A stretch of 64,000 nt of DNA, from positions 3,844,001 to 3,908,000 of the forward strand of contig NZ_CP107009.1 of assembly GCF_025725665.1 (NCBI RefSeq). The letters are read 5' to 3'. The position numbers were made by a program, and so were the translations under genes. Source of the stretch: Halomonas sp. LR3S48 (lineage in GTDB: Bacteria > Pseudomonadota > Gammaproteobacteria > Pseudomonadales > Halomonadaceae). This document shows, piece after piece, positions 24,972 through 33,699 of this stretch. The notes beneath the pieces were generated by a model that was not told where the DNA came from, ran no database searches, and saw only the letters and a list, made by a program, of their open reading frames with translations. Each line of letters opens with the position of its first letter. The first letter of the stretch is position 1.

Positions 24972-26278
24972 TGGACATCACCGAACTGGCCATTGCGCTT
25001 CTGCTCATCCTTTTCCTGCTGCTGGGCTCCGGCGTCTGGGTGGCCCTGTCCCTGGTCGGGGTGGCCATCGTGTGCATCGCGTTCTTCACGGGCCGCCCGA
25101 TCGGGGCCTCGATGTACAGCACGCTTTGGACGTCTTCGACGAGCTGGACGCTCACGGCCCTTCCTCTGTTCATCTGGATGGGAGAAATCCTATACCGTAC
25201 GCGGCTTTCCGAAAGCCTCTTCCGGGGATTGAGCCCTTGGCTCAGTTGGCTGCCTGGGCGGCTGATGCATACCAACGTCATCGGCTGCACCCTGTTCGCC
25301 GCGGTCTCAGGTTCTTCCGCCGCCACGTTGACCACCGTGGGCAAGATGTCCATGCCTGAGCTCAAAAAGCGCGGTTATTCCGACTTCATGAGCGTGGGAA
25401 CCCTGGCCGGCGCCTCCACCCTTGGCCTGATGATTCCCCCCTCGCTGACTATGATCGTCTATGGCGTGATCACCAATCAGTCCATCCCTAAGCTCTTTAT
25501 CGCGGGGATACTCCCCGGCCTCATACTGGCTGCGCTGTTCATGGGGTATGTGGTGGCCTGGGGGCTTCTGAAGAAGCCCAACATCGACAAAGAACCGGCC
25601 ATGACGATGAAGCACCGCCTCTATGAATCGCGCCTGCTGATTCCTGTCGCACTGTTGATCCTTACCGTGATTGGCTCGATGTACTCCGGCCTCGCTACCG
25701 CGACCGAAGCCGCCGCTCTCGGGGTCGTCGGTGCCCTGCTGCTCGCCGCCATACAGCGCAGCCTGACCTTTTCCTCGCTGGTAGAGAGCTTGATGGGGGC
25801 AGCGAAGACTTCCTGCATGATTGCCCTGATACTGGCAGGCGCCTCGTTCCTGACGCTGGCCATGGGCTTCACCGGGCTTCCGCGCGGCCTGGCCGAGTGG
25901 GTGGGCACCCTGGATCTCACGCCCTTCATGCTGCTGATGGCCCTGATGTTCGTCTACATCGTGCTGGGCTGCTTTCTGGATGGCATCTCGGCGGTGGTGC
26001 TGACCATGGCCGTCGTCACGCCCATGCTCAACGCAGCCGGTATCGATCTGCTCTGGTTCGGTATCTTCGTTCTGGTCATGGTGGAAATGGCCCAGATAAC
26101 GCCTCCGGTCGGTTTCAACCTCTTCGTCATGAAGGGCCTGACCAACCACAGCCTCGGTTTCATCGCCAAGGCAGCGGCGCCGATGTTCCTGATCATGGCG
26201 CTCATGGCGCTGTTGCTGATCGCTTTCCCCGGCCTGGCAACCTTCCTGCCCGGCTATATGAACGAAGCCACGATGTGA
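24971..26278 (+). CDS. TRAP transporter large permease (DctM type)
   Basis: A 435-residue membrane protein with about twelve hydrophobic segments. Family elements include SGSSAATLTTVGKMSMPEL, GASTLGLMIPPSLTMIVYG, a ATEAAALGVVGAL region and ITPPVGFNLFVMKG near the end. The ATG at 24971 has GGAG upstream and shares a base with the small permease stop. It completes a sodium-driven tripartite importer for an organic acid. An 8-bp-arm hairpin at 26302-26320 follows. Confidence 0.93.
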   Translation: MDITELAIALLLILFLLLGSGVWVALSLVGVAIVCIAFFTGRPIGASMYSTLWTSSTSWTLTALPLFIWMGEILYRTRLSESLFRGLSPWLSWLPGRLMHTNVIGCTLFAAVSGSSAATLTTVGKMSMPELKKRGYSDFMSVGTLAGASTLGLMIPPSLTMIVYGVITNQSIPKLFIAGILPGLILAALFMGYVVAWGLLKKPNIDKEPAMTMKHRLYESRLLIPVALLILTVIGSMYSGLATATEAAALGVVGALLLAAIQRSLTFSSLVESLMGAAKTSCMIALILAGASFLTLAMGFTGLPRGLAEWVGTLDLTPFMLLMALMFVYIVLGCFLDGISAVVLTMAVVTPMLNAAGIDLLWFGIFVLVMVEMAQITPPVGFNLFVMKGLTNHSLGFIAKAAAPMFLIMALMALLLIAFPGLATFLPGYMNEATM

Positions 26279-26301
26279 TCTCGATCCCGGTCGTTTCCGT
26301 C

Positions 26302-26320
26302 ACGCCCCGGTTCGGGGCGT
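26302..26320. terminator. Possible terminator after the TRAP operon
   Basis: ACGCCCCG/CGGGGCGT with a GTT loop, 24 bases after the DctM stop. No T tract. Confidence 0.4.
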
Positions 26321-26446
26321 ACGCCTGCCGATTTGCATGCTTCGGTCAACGGCTGGAGCAGCCACCGGAGCACCATGCGCGCAGGTTCGGGATAGAGTGG
26401 CCAACATTCAGATTAGTAACGAAGGATGGCTTGGCCAATGCCTGGC

Positions 26447-26941
26447 TCAACGGAGCGGCAAATGCAGGATGGCACCGCGTAGGCCGCGCTCGTCGGCCCA
26501 GAGCTTGCCCAGGGTGATGGGCAAACGGAAGCGGCGCTTGCCGGCCGCACCGGGGTTGAACAGCAGTCGGCCGCCCTGCCATTCGTGGCGCGGCTTGTGG
26601 GAGTGGCCATGGAGTACGGCGTCGCAGGGGGTGGCCGGGTCGAATTCCTGCAGGATATGCACCAGGTGCAGGCGCCAGCCGTTGACGCTGAGATTTAGCG
26701 TCAGCGGCAGCGCCTCGGCCCAGGGAGCGGTGTCGATATTGCCGCGCACCGCCGCCACCGGTGCCAGCTCCGCCAGCCGCTCGAGAATGGCGGCGTCCTC
26801 GTCCCGGCTGCCCACGTCGCCCAGGTGCAGGATTAGCTCGCAGCCTTCCAGCAGCGTCAGCGCCTCGGGGCGCAGCAGCCCATGGGTATCGCTGATGACG
26901 CCGATCGGCAGCTCGGTGGTAATGGAAGCCTTATCGCTCAC
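26447..26941 (-). CDS. Metallophosphoesterase (YfcE/MJ0936 type)
   Basis: A 164-residue phosphodiesterase with the complete dimetal motif set: ISDTHG (D18, H20), HLGDVG, VRGNID, an HILQEFD His and LHGHSHK. Length and motif order fit the YfcE family. Its start overlaps the end of the deaminase gene by 11 bases, so the two are co-translated. Physiological substrate unknown. Confidence 0.9.
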   Translation of the reverse strand: MSDKASITTELPIGVISDTHGLLRPEALTLLEGCELILHLGDVGSRDEDAAILERLAELAPVAAVRGNIDTAPWAEALPLTLNLSVNGWRLHLVHILQEFDPATPCDAVLHGHSHKPRHEWQGGRLLFNPGAAGKRRFRLPITLGKLWADERGLRGAILHLPLR

Positions 26942-27506
26942 GCGTGGCTCTCACACCCTTCCAGTCTTCGAGGTCCAGCTCGGGCCGCTCGGCACGGAAG
27001 CGGGCATAGAGCTCGATACCGCGCGAGTCTTCCAGGATGTCCACCTGTACGCCCTTGTCGCGCAGCATAGGCTCCGTCCCGGAGGCATTGGTAACGTCAC
27101 CCACCACTACCCGGGCGAAGCCTCGCATGTGAAGCAGCGTTGCGCAGATCTCGCAGGGGCTCAGGGTGGTGAAGAGCGTGGCCCGGCTGAAGTCGCGGCG
27201 ACCGGCATCGCGAATGGCGGAGGTCTCCCCATGGTTGTAGGGGTGGTTCTCCTGCACCAGGGTGTTGTGCCCCTTGCCGAGGATGCGACGCGTGGCGTTA
27301 TCGACGATTACCGCGCCGATGGGGCAGCCACCCTCGTCATGGCTCTTCTGCGCCAGCAGCACGGCGACCCGCATGAGGTCGGCATCGGTCAAGCGCTGGG
27401 CGAATGCATCGTCCATCAACACCGGCAGACTGGCGGTGGGCATGTGTGCGATGGCGGCCAGGGCGGCCTCCGTCACTTCCGAGCGTGAACACAACAGGGT
27501 TTCCAT
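26931..27506 (-). CDS. Nucleoside/cytosine-type zinc deaminase
   Basis: A 191-residue CDA-fold deaminase. Zinc ligands and the proton-shuttling Glu are clear: NHGETSAI (H92, E94) and SPCEIC (C118, C121). The C-terminal RFRAERPELDLEDWKG extends beyond the minimal fold. ATG at 27506 with GGAG five bases upstream is preferred over 27563. Likely substrates are cytosine, guanine or a related base, but the sequence alone does not say. Confidence 0.85.
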   Translation of the reverse strand: METLLCSRSEVTEAALAAIAHMPTASLPVLMDDAFAQRLTDADLMRVAVLLAQKSHDEGGCPIGAVIVDNATRRILGKGHNTLVQENHPYNHGETSAIRDAGRRDFSRATLFTTLSPCEICATLLHMRGFARVVVGDVTNASGTEPMLRDKGVQVDILEDSRGIELYARFRAERPELDLEDWKGVRATRER

Positions 27507-27567
27507 GATGTCTCCGATGCTCCGGTTGATGGGTAAAGCTCGAACCGTCTGGTCCGCAATCATTCCG

Positions 27568-28143
27568 TTAACGTGCAGCCAGAAACTTCAATAGTCGTTG
27601 GAGCATGAGAGCCGTTGCCTCGGCATCGTACGAACCCAGAGAGCTGTCAGTAAAGATATGTTGATTGCCGGAATAGAGGAACAACTCTGCCTCCTTGACG
27701 GCTTCGACGAGCGAACGGGCTGCGTCTATGTCCCCCTCGCCAACAAAAAACGGATCGGCATCCATGGCATGGATCTGCACGGGCACGTTTTTCGGCCAAG
27801 CGAGCCCGAACTCCGAGACCGGCACACAGGAATCGAATAAAAGGGCACCACGCGCACCGACTCGAGTCTGGGCGAGCTTCTGAGCCGGAAGCACGCCGAG
27901 GGAAATTCCGGCGTAGACGAGGTCATTAGACAGCCCATCTACCGCTCTCTCCCCACGCTCGATCACTTCACCAAACCCAAGCTCTTCAACGAACCCCATA
28001 CCGCACTCGATATTGTCGAAGGTACGCCCACCGAAAAGATCGGGTATATGCACTTCGTGCCCGGACCGCCGCAACCTGTCGGCAAATTCGATGAAGCCAG
28101 GAGTCAGCCCTAGGGCGTGATGAAACAATACGATCTCAGCCAT
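27568..28143 (-). CDS. Dienelactone hydrolase family protein
   Basis: A 191-residue alpha/beta hydrolase beginning MAEIVLFHHALGLTPG, as in the DLH family. The nucleophile position lies in YAGISLG (Ser81), where classical dienelactone hydrolase has Cys; Asp in DADPFF and His in GNQHIF complete a triad. So it is probably a serine hydrolase of the family rather than a chlorocatechol-pathway enzyme. ATG at 28143 has GAGAG upstream. Confidence 0.82.
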   Translation of the reverse strand: MAEIVLFHHALGLTPGFIEFADRLRRSGHEVHIPDLFGGRTFDNIECGMGFVEELGFGEVIERGERAVDGLSNDLVYAGISLGVLPAQKLAQTRVGARGALLFDSCVPVSEFGLAWPKNVPVQIHAMDADPFFVGEGDIDAARSLVEAVKEAELFLYSGNQHIFTDSSLGSYDAEATALMLQRLLKFLAAR

Positions 28144-28331
28144 TCGATTCTCTCTTTCATGGTTCGCGTCGTTCCATACCGATATCAATCCATTGCTGCG
28201 TAAGCTTCACCTACGCTCCAACCAAGAGCAGGCTGGCGGCACGTTGTCCTCGCCTACGCGATGCCTTTTTAACGTCTGGGGGCATCTCGTCGCTTCAGTC
28301 GGTCGACGGGTATGCCAAGGGAAGCAAATAA

Positions 28332-29063
28332 TCACTTCATCTCGAAGCCGCGCTCAACCAGGAAGTCGCGCATATGGGCGCGCAGCTTGCTGTCGAACAG
28401 TGGGGTGAGGTTGCGTGACCAGTTACTGTCCTTGTTGCCGCCCTTGCGCTCGCTGTAGTAGGCCTGCATGGCCTCGTCGAAGGCCGCTACCTGTTCGCTG
28501 TCATCGGTGTAGTAGTCCTCCTTGAGGATAGCTTCCACCGGCAGGCGCGGCTTGACGTCCGGGTCGGCGGCCGGATAGCCAAGGCACATGCCGAACACCG
28601 GGTAGACGTGCTCCGGCAGGCGCAGCAGGTCACTGATGGCCTGGGGGTTGTTGCGAATGCCGCCGATGTAGCAGATGCCGAGCCCCTCGGATTCCGCGGC
28701 GATGGCGACGTTCTGGGCCATCAATGCGGTATCCACGCTTGCCACCAACAGTTGCTCGGTCATGCCGCGCACGACGTTGGCGCCGGTACGCTCGGAGGCC
28801 TCGGTGGGGCGCTTCATGTCGGCGCAGAACACCAGGAAATCGGAGGCGGTGGCGACATACGACTGGCCGCCTGCCAGTTCGGCGATCATCTCGCGGTTGG
28901 CCGGGTTCCTTACATGAATGACGCTGTAGGCCTGCACATGGCTGGAGGTCGCGGCGGCCTGGCCGGCACGAACCAGTTCGAGCAGCAGTTCGTGAGGGAT
29001 CTTGCGGTCGGTGAATTTGCGAATCGAGCGGTGGGATTTCAGCAGTTCGATGGTGGGATTCAT
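28332..29063 (-). CDS. nfsA: Oxygen-insensitive NADPH nitroreductase
   Basis: A 243-residue FMN enzyme matching NfsA (240 residues in E. coli). The N-terminal SHRSIRKFTDRKI, the QAAATSSHVQAYSVIHV FMN-binding segment, SEGLGICYIGGIRNN and the late CLGYPAADPDVKPRLP are in the expected order. It reduces nitro compounds and quinones by two-electron steps. Monocistronic; divergent from the bacterioferritin gene across about 245 bases. Confidence 0.92.
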   Translation of the reverse strand: MNPTIELLKSHRSIRKFTDRKIPHELLLELVRAGQAAATSSHVQAYSVIHVRNPANREMIAELAGGQSYVATASDFLVFCADMKRPTEASERTGANVVRGMTEQLLVASVDTALMAQNVAIAAESEGLGICYIGGIRNNPQAISDLLRLPEHVYPVFGMCLGYPAADPDVKPRLPVEAILKEDYYTDDSEQVAAFDEAMQAYYSERKGGNKDSNWSRNLTPLFDSKLRAHMRDFLVERGFEMK

Positions 29064-29309
29064 GTCGCCTCGCGTAATGCCTGTCGATCGTTACTCTGCT
29101 TAGTATCTTTCATTCGCCAGCGCATTGCATCGCCTGTCCTGAGAAGGTGAATCCTGGCCACGCTTGGCTGTCGTGACCGCTTTGGAAACCAAATGCGAAT
29201 CGCACGCGGATTCAATATCAAGCATATGAATTTAAAGGAAAATTGACCTAACCAATGATTCACCCTAGGATGGGTCAATCCACCCGTTAGCGCTAATACA
29301 GGGAACCGC

Positions 29310-29777
29310 ATGAAAGGCAAACAGACCATCATCGACGCCTTGAACGGCCTGCTGGCGGCGGAACTCGCCGCCATGGACCAGTACTTCATCCACTCCGAGA
29401 TGTACGCCGACTGGGGGCTCACCAAGCTTTATGAGCGCATCGCCCACGAATTCGACGACGAGAAGGGCCATGCCAAGCAGTTGATCGAGCGGATCCTGTT
29501 CCTAGAAGGCAAGCCGGACATGCATACCCGTACTCCGGTGCGGGTCGGCCAGGACGTGGAGGAAATGCTCGGCAATGACCTCCAGCTCGAATACGAAGTG
29601 GGCGATGCCCTGAAGGAAGCGATTGCCCTGTGCGAGCGGGAACGCGACTTCCAGACCCGCAACGTGCTGCTGGGGCTGCTGGCCGACACCGAAGAGGACC
29701 ACGCCTACTGGCTCGAGCAGCAGCTACGGCTGATCAAGATGCTGGGCAAGCCGAACTACCTGCTCTCCCAGATGTGA
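29310..29777 (+). CDS. bfr: Bacterioferritin-like subunit lacking the haem-ligand methionine
   Basis: A 155-residue four-helix ferritin. Ferroxidase ligands align with E. coli Bfr: E18, E51, H54, E94 and, shifted by one, E128 and H131. The haem ligand Met52 is Lys here (DDEKGHAK). Pseudomonas FtnA (old BfrA) likewise lacks Met and co-assembles with a haem-binding BfrB. This protein therefore probably stores iron but cannot bridge haem by itself. An inverted repeat ATTGACC-N24-GGTCAAT lies upstream at 29242-29279. Confidence 0.9.
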   Translation: MKGKQTIIDALNGLLAAELAAMDQYFIHSEMYADWGLTKLYERIAHEFDDEKGHAKQLIERILFLEGKPDMHTRTPVRVGQDVEEMLGNDLQLEYEVGDALKEAIALCERERDFQTRNVLLGLLADTEEDHAYWLEQQLRLIKMLGKPNYLLSQM

Positions 29778-29846
29778 GCCAAGGACGCCCGGTCGAGATT
29801 GCCATGCTAAGCTCGAGTTTCTATTAGCTCGATAACGGAATGACGC

Positions 29847-30371
29847 ATGGAAGAGATCGGCCTGAGATGGCTGCTGGGCCAGGGCGTCAGCCTGGTGGCG
29901 CTGGCCCTGTGCCTGGTGGCCTTCGCCAGCAAGCGCGACGACCGGCTGTTCGTGCTGCTGCTGTTCGCCAACGTCGCCTTCGCCGCGCAGTTCGCCCTGT
30001 TCGAGAGCTGGGTGGCCGCGGGCATCTCGGCACTGATCGTACTGCGCATTGCCCTGGTGCGCCGCTTCCCGCGCCATCGAGCGATCATGCTCGGCATGCT
30101 GCTCGCCACTCTGGTGGTCGCTCTGCTGACCTGGAGCGGCCCGCGCGACATCCCGGCCCTGGCCGCGGGCCTGCTCGGCACCTACGGCATGTTCATGCTG
30201 AGTGGCATTCCCATGCGCATCGCCCTGGCCGCGGCGGCGCTGTGCTGGGTCGCCAGCAACGTGCTGGCGGGGTCGATCGGTGGCACGATTGCCGAGAGCC
30301 TGATCTTCCTGACCAACGTGATCACCATGCTGCGCCTGCGCCGAGACGCGCGGTTGCCGTACACGGCGTGA
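29847..30371 (+). CDS. YgjV family inner membrane protein
   Basis: A 174-residue protein with about six hydrophobic segments, opening GQGVSLVALALCLVAFASKRDDRLF, which matches the YgjV (Imp-YgjV) family. It has paired basic residues RRFPRHR between TM3 and TM4 and RLRRDAR near the C-terminus. Function unknown. It lies 69 bases after the bacterioferritin gene. Confidence 0.8.
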   Translation: MEEIGLRWLLGQGVSLVALALCLVAFASKRDDRLFVLLLFANVAFAAQFALFESWVAAGISALIVLRIALVRRFPRHRAIMLGMLLATLVVALLTWSGPRDIPALAAGLLGTYGMFMLSGIPMRIALAAAALCWVASNVLAGSIGGTIAESLIFLTNVITMLRLRRDARLPYTA

Positions 30372-30392
30372 TGCCTGCGACTCCTCACATTC

Positions 30393-30409
30393 CCGGCGCT
30401 CTTCGCCGG
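30393..30409. terminator. Hairpin between convergent YgjV and YciI genes
   Basis: CCGGCG/CGCCGG with a CTCTT loop, extended by flanking TTC/GAA. No strong T tract. Confidence 0.4.
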
Positions 30410-30435
30410 AAGAAATAGCAAGCGCCGAGAAGGTA

Positions 30436-30801
30436 TTACATCACCGGTCGCGGCTGGCTGAAGTCCACTACGGGGCGCACTTCGATGGCTCCAATGCTGG
30501 CCAGGGGATGTCCGCCCGCCACACGAGCAGCTTCGTCGAGATCCGGTGCTTCGATAAGGATGATGCCGCCCAGCACTTCCTTGGTTTCCATGAAGGGGCC
30601 GTCTGTTGCCAGCATCTCCCCTTCTCGCTTCCGCACGACCTGCCCGGTTTCCGGCAGTTCCAGGGCTTCGCCCATGACGAAGTGGCCGCTCGCCTTCAGC
30701 ACCTCGTCGTAGCTCGCGCACTTTTCGAGCACTGCGTTGGCTTCGGGGCTGCCGCCAAAAAGCACCTTGGGGTCGTAGTAGATGAAGCAGGCGTAGCGCA
30801 T
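30436..30801 (-). CDS. YciI-like (DGPF domain) protein
   Basis: A 121-residue dimeric alpha-beta protein of the YCII family. MRYACFIYYDP at the start, ATDGPFMETKEVLGGIILIEAPDLDEAARVA in the middle and the AIEVRPV end are diagnostic of the DGPF subgroup, which often accompanies ECF sigma factors. No sigma factor is adjacent here. Molecular role unknown. Confidence 0.9.
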   Translation of the reverse strand: MRYACFIYYDPKVLFGGSPEANAVLEKCASYDEVLKASGHFVMGEALELPETGQVVRKREGEMLATDGPFMETKEVLGGIILIEAPDLDEAARVAGGHPLASIGAIEVRPVVDFSQPRPVM

Positions 30802-30953
30802 GCTGGGCTCCTTCCGTTGTGTGTTTGGTCATTATCGTTTTGGCGCTCTTGTTTTCGACATGCCTGGCCTTGTCGAAATCGCCGTGGCCCAATCGACTAG
30901 CAGGAGCCAGCACAATCGACTAATCCTGTTACACCACCCGATGGAGCTTTCTT

Positions 30954-31367
30954 ATGTCGCGCATGATCTTCGTGAACCTCCCTGTTGCCGATCTAGAAAA
31001 ATCGATGGCGTTCTACGAGGCGCTCGGATTTACCAATAACCCCCATTTCACCGACGAGACGGCGGCGTGCATGGTGTTGAGCGAAACGATCCACGTAATG
31101 CTGCTCACCCATGACAAGTGGCGCACCTTCACCGACCGCCCGATTCCGCCGGCCGATTCCAGCGAAGTGATGCTGGCACTCTCCTGCGAGAACCGCGCAT
31201 CGGTAGATGCCATGAACGAGGCGGCCGGCGCCAATGGCGGCACCGCTGACATCAACCCGCGTCAGGACCATGGCTTCATGTACAGCTGCGCATTGGCCGA
31301 CCCCGACGGCCATGTGTGGGAGTCATTCTGGATGGATCCGGCGGCCATACCGCCGAATGCGGAATGA
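30954..31367 (+). CDS. VOC family protein (glyoxalase/bleomycin-resistance fold)
   Basis: A 137-residue protein with two beta-alpha-beta-beta-beta modules. It begins MSRMIFVNLPVADLEKSMAFYEALGF and ends YSCALADPDGHVWESFWMDP, the pattern of uncharacterised lactoylglutathione-lyase-like VOC proteins. A metal-ligand Glu is plausible in HVWESFW. Divergent from the YciI gene. Substrate unknown. Confidence 0.9.
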   Translation: MSRMIFVNLPVADLEKSMAFYEALGFTNNPHFTDETAACMVLSETIHVMLLTHDKWRTFTDRPIPPADSSEVMLALSCENRASVDAMNEAAGANGGTADINPRQDHGFMYSCALADPDGHVWESFWMDPAAIPPNAE

Positions 31368-31382
31368 GCATAACGTGAGAAT

Positions 31383-31400
31383 GGCGGCCGCATGGCCGCC
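31383..31400. terminator. Hairpin between convergent VOC and EamA genes
   Basis: GGCGGCC/GGCCGCC with a GCAT loop, 15 bases after the VOC stop and 9 bases before the EamA stop. Confidence 0.45.
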
Positions 31401-31409
31401 GTATGCCCA

Positions 31410-32255
31410 CTATGGCTTGTAACGTGTCAGCGCGATCCCGCATGCGATCAGACCAGAAGAGATGAATCGCCACACGCCGAAGCCCTCCTTCAAGATGAAG
31501 GTGGAAATTAGTGCTGCGAACAGCACGCTGGTTTCACGCAGGGACGAAACCATACCGAGCGGGGCATAAGCCATTGCCCAAATGACAATCCAGTACGCGC
31601 CGACTTGCATTCCTCCACCGATAGCCGCAGGGACTAGATTGGTTCCCGCAATATTTTTTATCGACTTGAACTTCCAGGTAAGGGCGATGAGGAACGTCAG
31701 CAAACCGTTGCCGATCGTCAAGCACACTGCAAAGCCTAGCGCCGAGCCAGCTTGCCGCGCCCCCATACCGCCCACTAGCGTGTATGAAGCGATAAAGGCG
31801 CCGGTACCGAGTGCCAGCAGAATGGCCCGAGGATTTCTGGTAACGCCGGTTGTTGTATCGAATGCTAGTGCCATAACCCCAACCGACAGGAAAAGCACCC
31901 CAAGCAGCGGAAGAAAACTCAGCACCTCGCCGGCAAACACTGCTGCGCCTAGGGTAACGAGCAAAGGCGCCGACCCGCGAGCGATAGGATAGACCTGACC
32001 AAAGTCACCATAGTGGTAGGCCATAGGTAGACAGAAGTGATACGCAGTGTGGATCAAGATAGCCAAGGCTAGAAGAGGCCAACTAGCGGCATCAGGTAGC
32101 GGCACGAAAGGCAAAGCTAACGTTGAAATAAGGCTTCCGAATAGCGTGATTACCGCCATCACGGCGACTCGATCGCCACCCACTTTAACGATTGCATTCC
32201 AGCTTGCATTGAACATCGCAGCCAGTAAGACAATCAGAGTAATTTCCAGGCTCAT
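31410..32255 (-). CDS. EamA/DMT-family transporter
   Basis: A 281-residue membrane protein with about ten hydrophobic segments in two similar halves, as in EamA (drug/metabolite transporter) proteins. The first half has YHFCLPMAYHYGDFGQVYPIARGSAPLLVTLGA, the second MAYAPLGMVSSLRETSVLFAALISTFILKEGFG, both typical. The base composition is somewhat less GC-rich than its neighbours. Substrate unknown. Confidence 0.88.
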   Translation of the reverse strand: MSLEITLIVLLAAMFNASWNAIVKVGGDRVAVMAVITLFGSLISTLALPFVPLPDAASWPLLALAILIHTAYHFCLPMAYHYGDFGQVYPIARGSAPLLVTLGAAVFAGEVLSFLPLLGVLFLSVGVMALAFDTTTGVTRNPRAILLALGTGAFIASYTLVGGMGARQAGSALGFAVCLTIGNGLLTFLIALTWKFKSIKNIAGTNLVPAAIGGGMQVGAYWIVIWAMAYAPLGMVSSLRETSVLFAALISTFILKEGFGVWRFISSGLIACGIALTRYKP

Positions 32256-32385
32256 TTATCACTGCTCATAGACATTTAAAGCTATTGTACCCGCCGGCCC
32301 AACTGTCCTTTCCGAGTCACACCGTCATAACGAGATGTGGCTATTAAATTTCTAATCATTAGCTGCGTTCTTAGCTTCCAACAGC

Positions 32386-33540
32386 CTAGCAGGTAACTGT
32401 GCCAAGTACGGCCCTTCCCCGCTTCGTAAGGGCGAGCTGGCGGTGAGGCCACTCCCGGTGGATATCGCTGATGGCTAGAAGCGGCTCTGGTTCGGCGATC
32501 AATGGCTGGAGAAGCCACCAGAACATCAGGTCGCCCAGGTAAGGCAGCGGCTCGTATTCACGCATCAGATAGGAGAAGGCCTTACCCACCGTTAGCGGGC
32601 CATGGTCGCGTACGATTTCGAGCGAAAGCCGTTCCGTCAGACCGAGGCCGGTATCTGAAGCTGGCGATTCCTGCATGTGCCGGGCCAGCGCGCGGCCCAT
32701 CATCGGCAGGGCCGGCGTGCCGGTGGCAACGAGCGCTCGTAGCGGCTCGGGGCCGTCGGCAGTGAGTGCCTGCCAGACCCGGACGCCCAGTTCGTGCAGT
32801 GGCGCCTCGACGGGGCGGCGCTGTTGCCAGAGCCAGGCCAGTAAATCCGGCGCCAACTGGCCGATGCCGATAAAACGCTCCACCCCGGGCACAGACTCTA
32901 CCGCCACCAGCTCGATTCGCGCCTGGGGCGGGCTCGCATGCAGCCGGTAAAGCAGATAGGCGAGAATCAGTTGGTCGTAACTGTCGTGCTCGAACCACAG
33001 CACCAGCCGTTCATAGCGTCCGAGTTGGTCCAATGCTTCGTAGCTCTTGCGCAGCCGGGCCAGTGCATCACGCTCGGCCATGCCGGAAACCTCCGCCAAG
33101 AAGCCGGCACGCAGCCGCATCAACTCCTCGAGGGGAAGATCCTGCAACGGACCGATGCAGAACGGATCGGAGAATTCGAGGAAGTCGCCCTCGAAGCCGG
33201 CGGTGCGCAGGCTGTGCTCGATATCCGAGCCGCAGCGAATGTGCAGCGTAGCCATGTCTCGGACGCCGCGCTCGTTCAGCCGCCGCCGCGAGGCATCGAT
33301 CGATTCGATATGCGACTTGAGCTTCGCCCAACTCGGGAAACCACATTCGCGGGCGATGACGAACTGCGCGTCTGCGAGTTTCAGCGGCGTCTCGCGCGGC
33401 GGGATGTGCTGAAGCATCCGCGCCAGAGCGGCCGGTTCGTCGGCACGGGCGGCCTTGAGCAGTTCCTTGGCGCGCTTGCGCTGCTGTTCGAGATTGAAGC
33501 GACCGTGAGACGTGGCGTCACGCCGGGGGAGCGTGGACAT
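32386..33540 (-). CDS. DUF1835 domain protein with ankyrin-type N-terminal extension
   Basis: A 384-residue soluble protein in two parts. Residues about 10-80 (RFNLEQQRKRAKELL, LADAQFVIARECGFPSWAKLKSHIE) match the N-terminal segment found in some ankyrin-repeat proteins. From about residue 95 a DUF1835 domain follows (LHIRCGSDIEHSLRTAGFEGDFLEFSDPFCIGPL), with LVLWFEHDSYDQL and a C-terminal DUF3658-like region. Function unknown. Confidence 0.78.
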   Translation of the reverse strand: MSTLPRRDATSHGRFNLEQQRKRAKELLKAARADEPAALARMLQHIPPRETPLKLADAQFVIARECGFPSWAKLKSHIESIDASRRRLNERGVRDMATLHIRCGSDIEHSLRTAGFEGDFLEFSDPFCIGPLQDLPLEELMRLRAGFLAEVSGMAERDALARLRKSYEALDQLGRYERLVLWFEHDSYDQLILAYLLYRLHASPPQARIELVAVESVPGVERFIGIGQLAPDLLAWLWQQRRPVEAPLHELGVRVWQALTADGPEPLRALVATGTPALPMMGRALARHMQESPASDTGLGLTERLSLEIVRDHGPLTVGKAFSYLMREYEPLPYLGDLMFWWLLQPLIAEPEPLLAISDIHREWPHRQLALTKRGRAVLGTVTC

Positions 33541-33699
33541 ACGATTCCCTCCATGCGCCTGTGTCCGCCGGGCAGGCCGGGAGTCGTATGGAGTCAGTGA
33601 TATGAAACGTTGGGCGCAGCCCTTTCCGCGGACGGGGACGCCTTGCGGCGCAGCCCCTAGCCTCGCGCGGATGCGGGGGAAGTGTCAATTGCAACCTGC

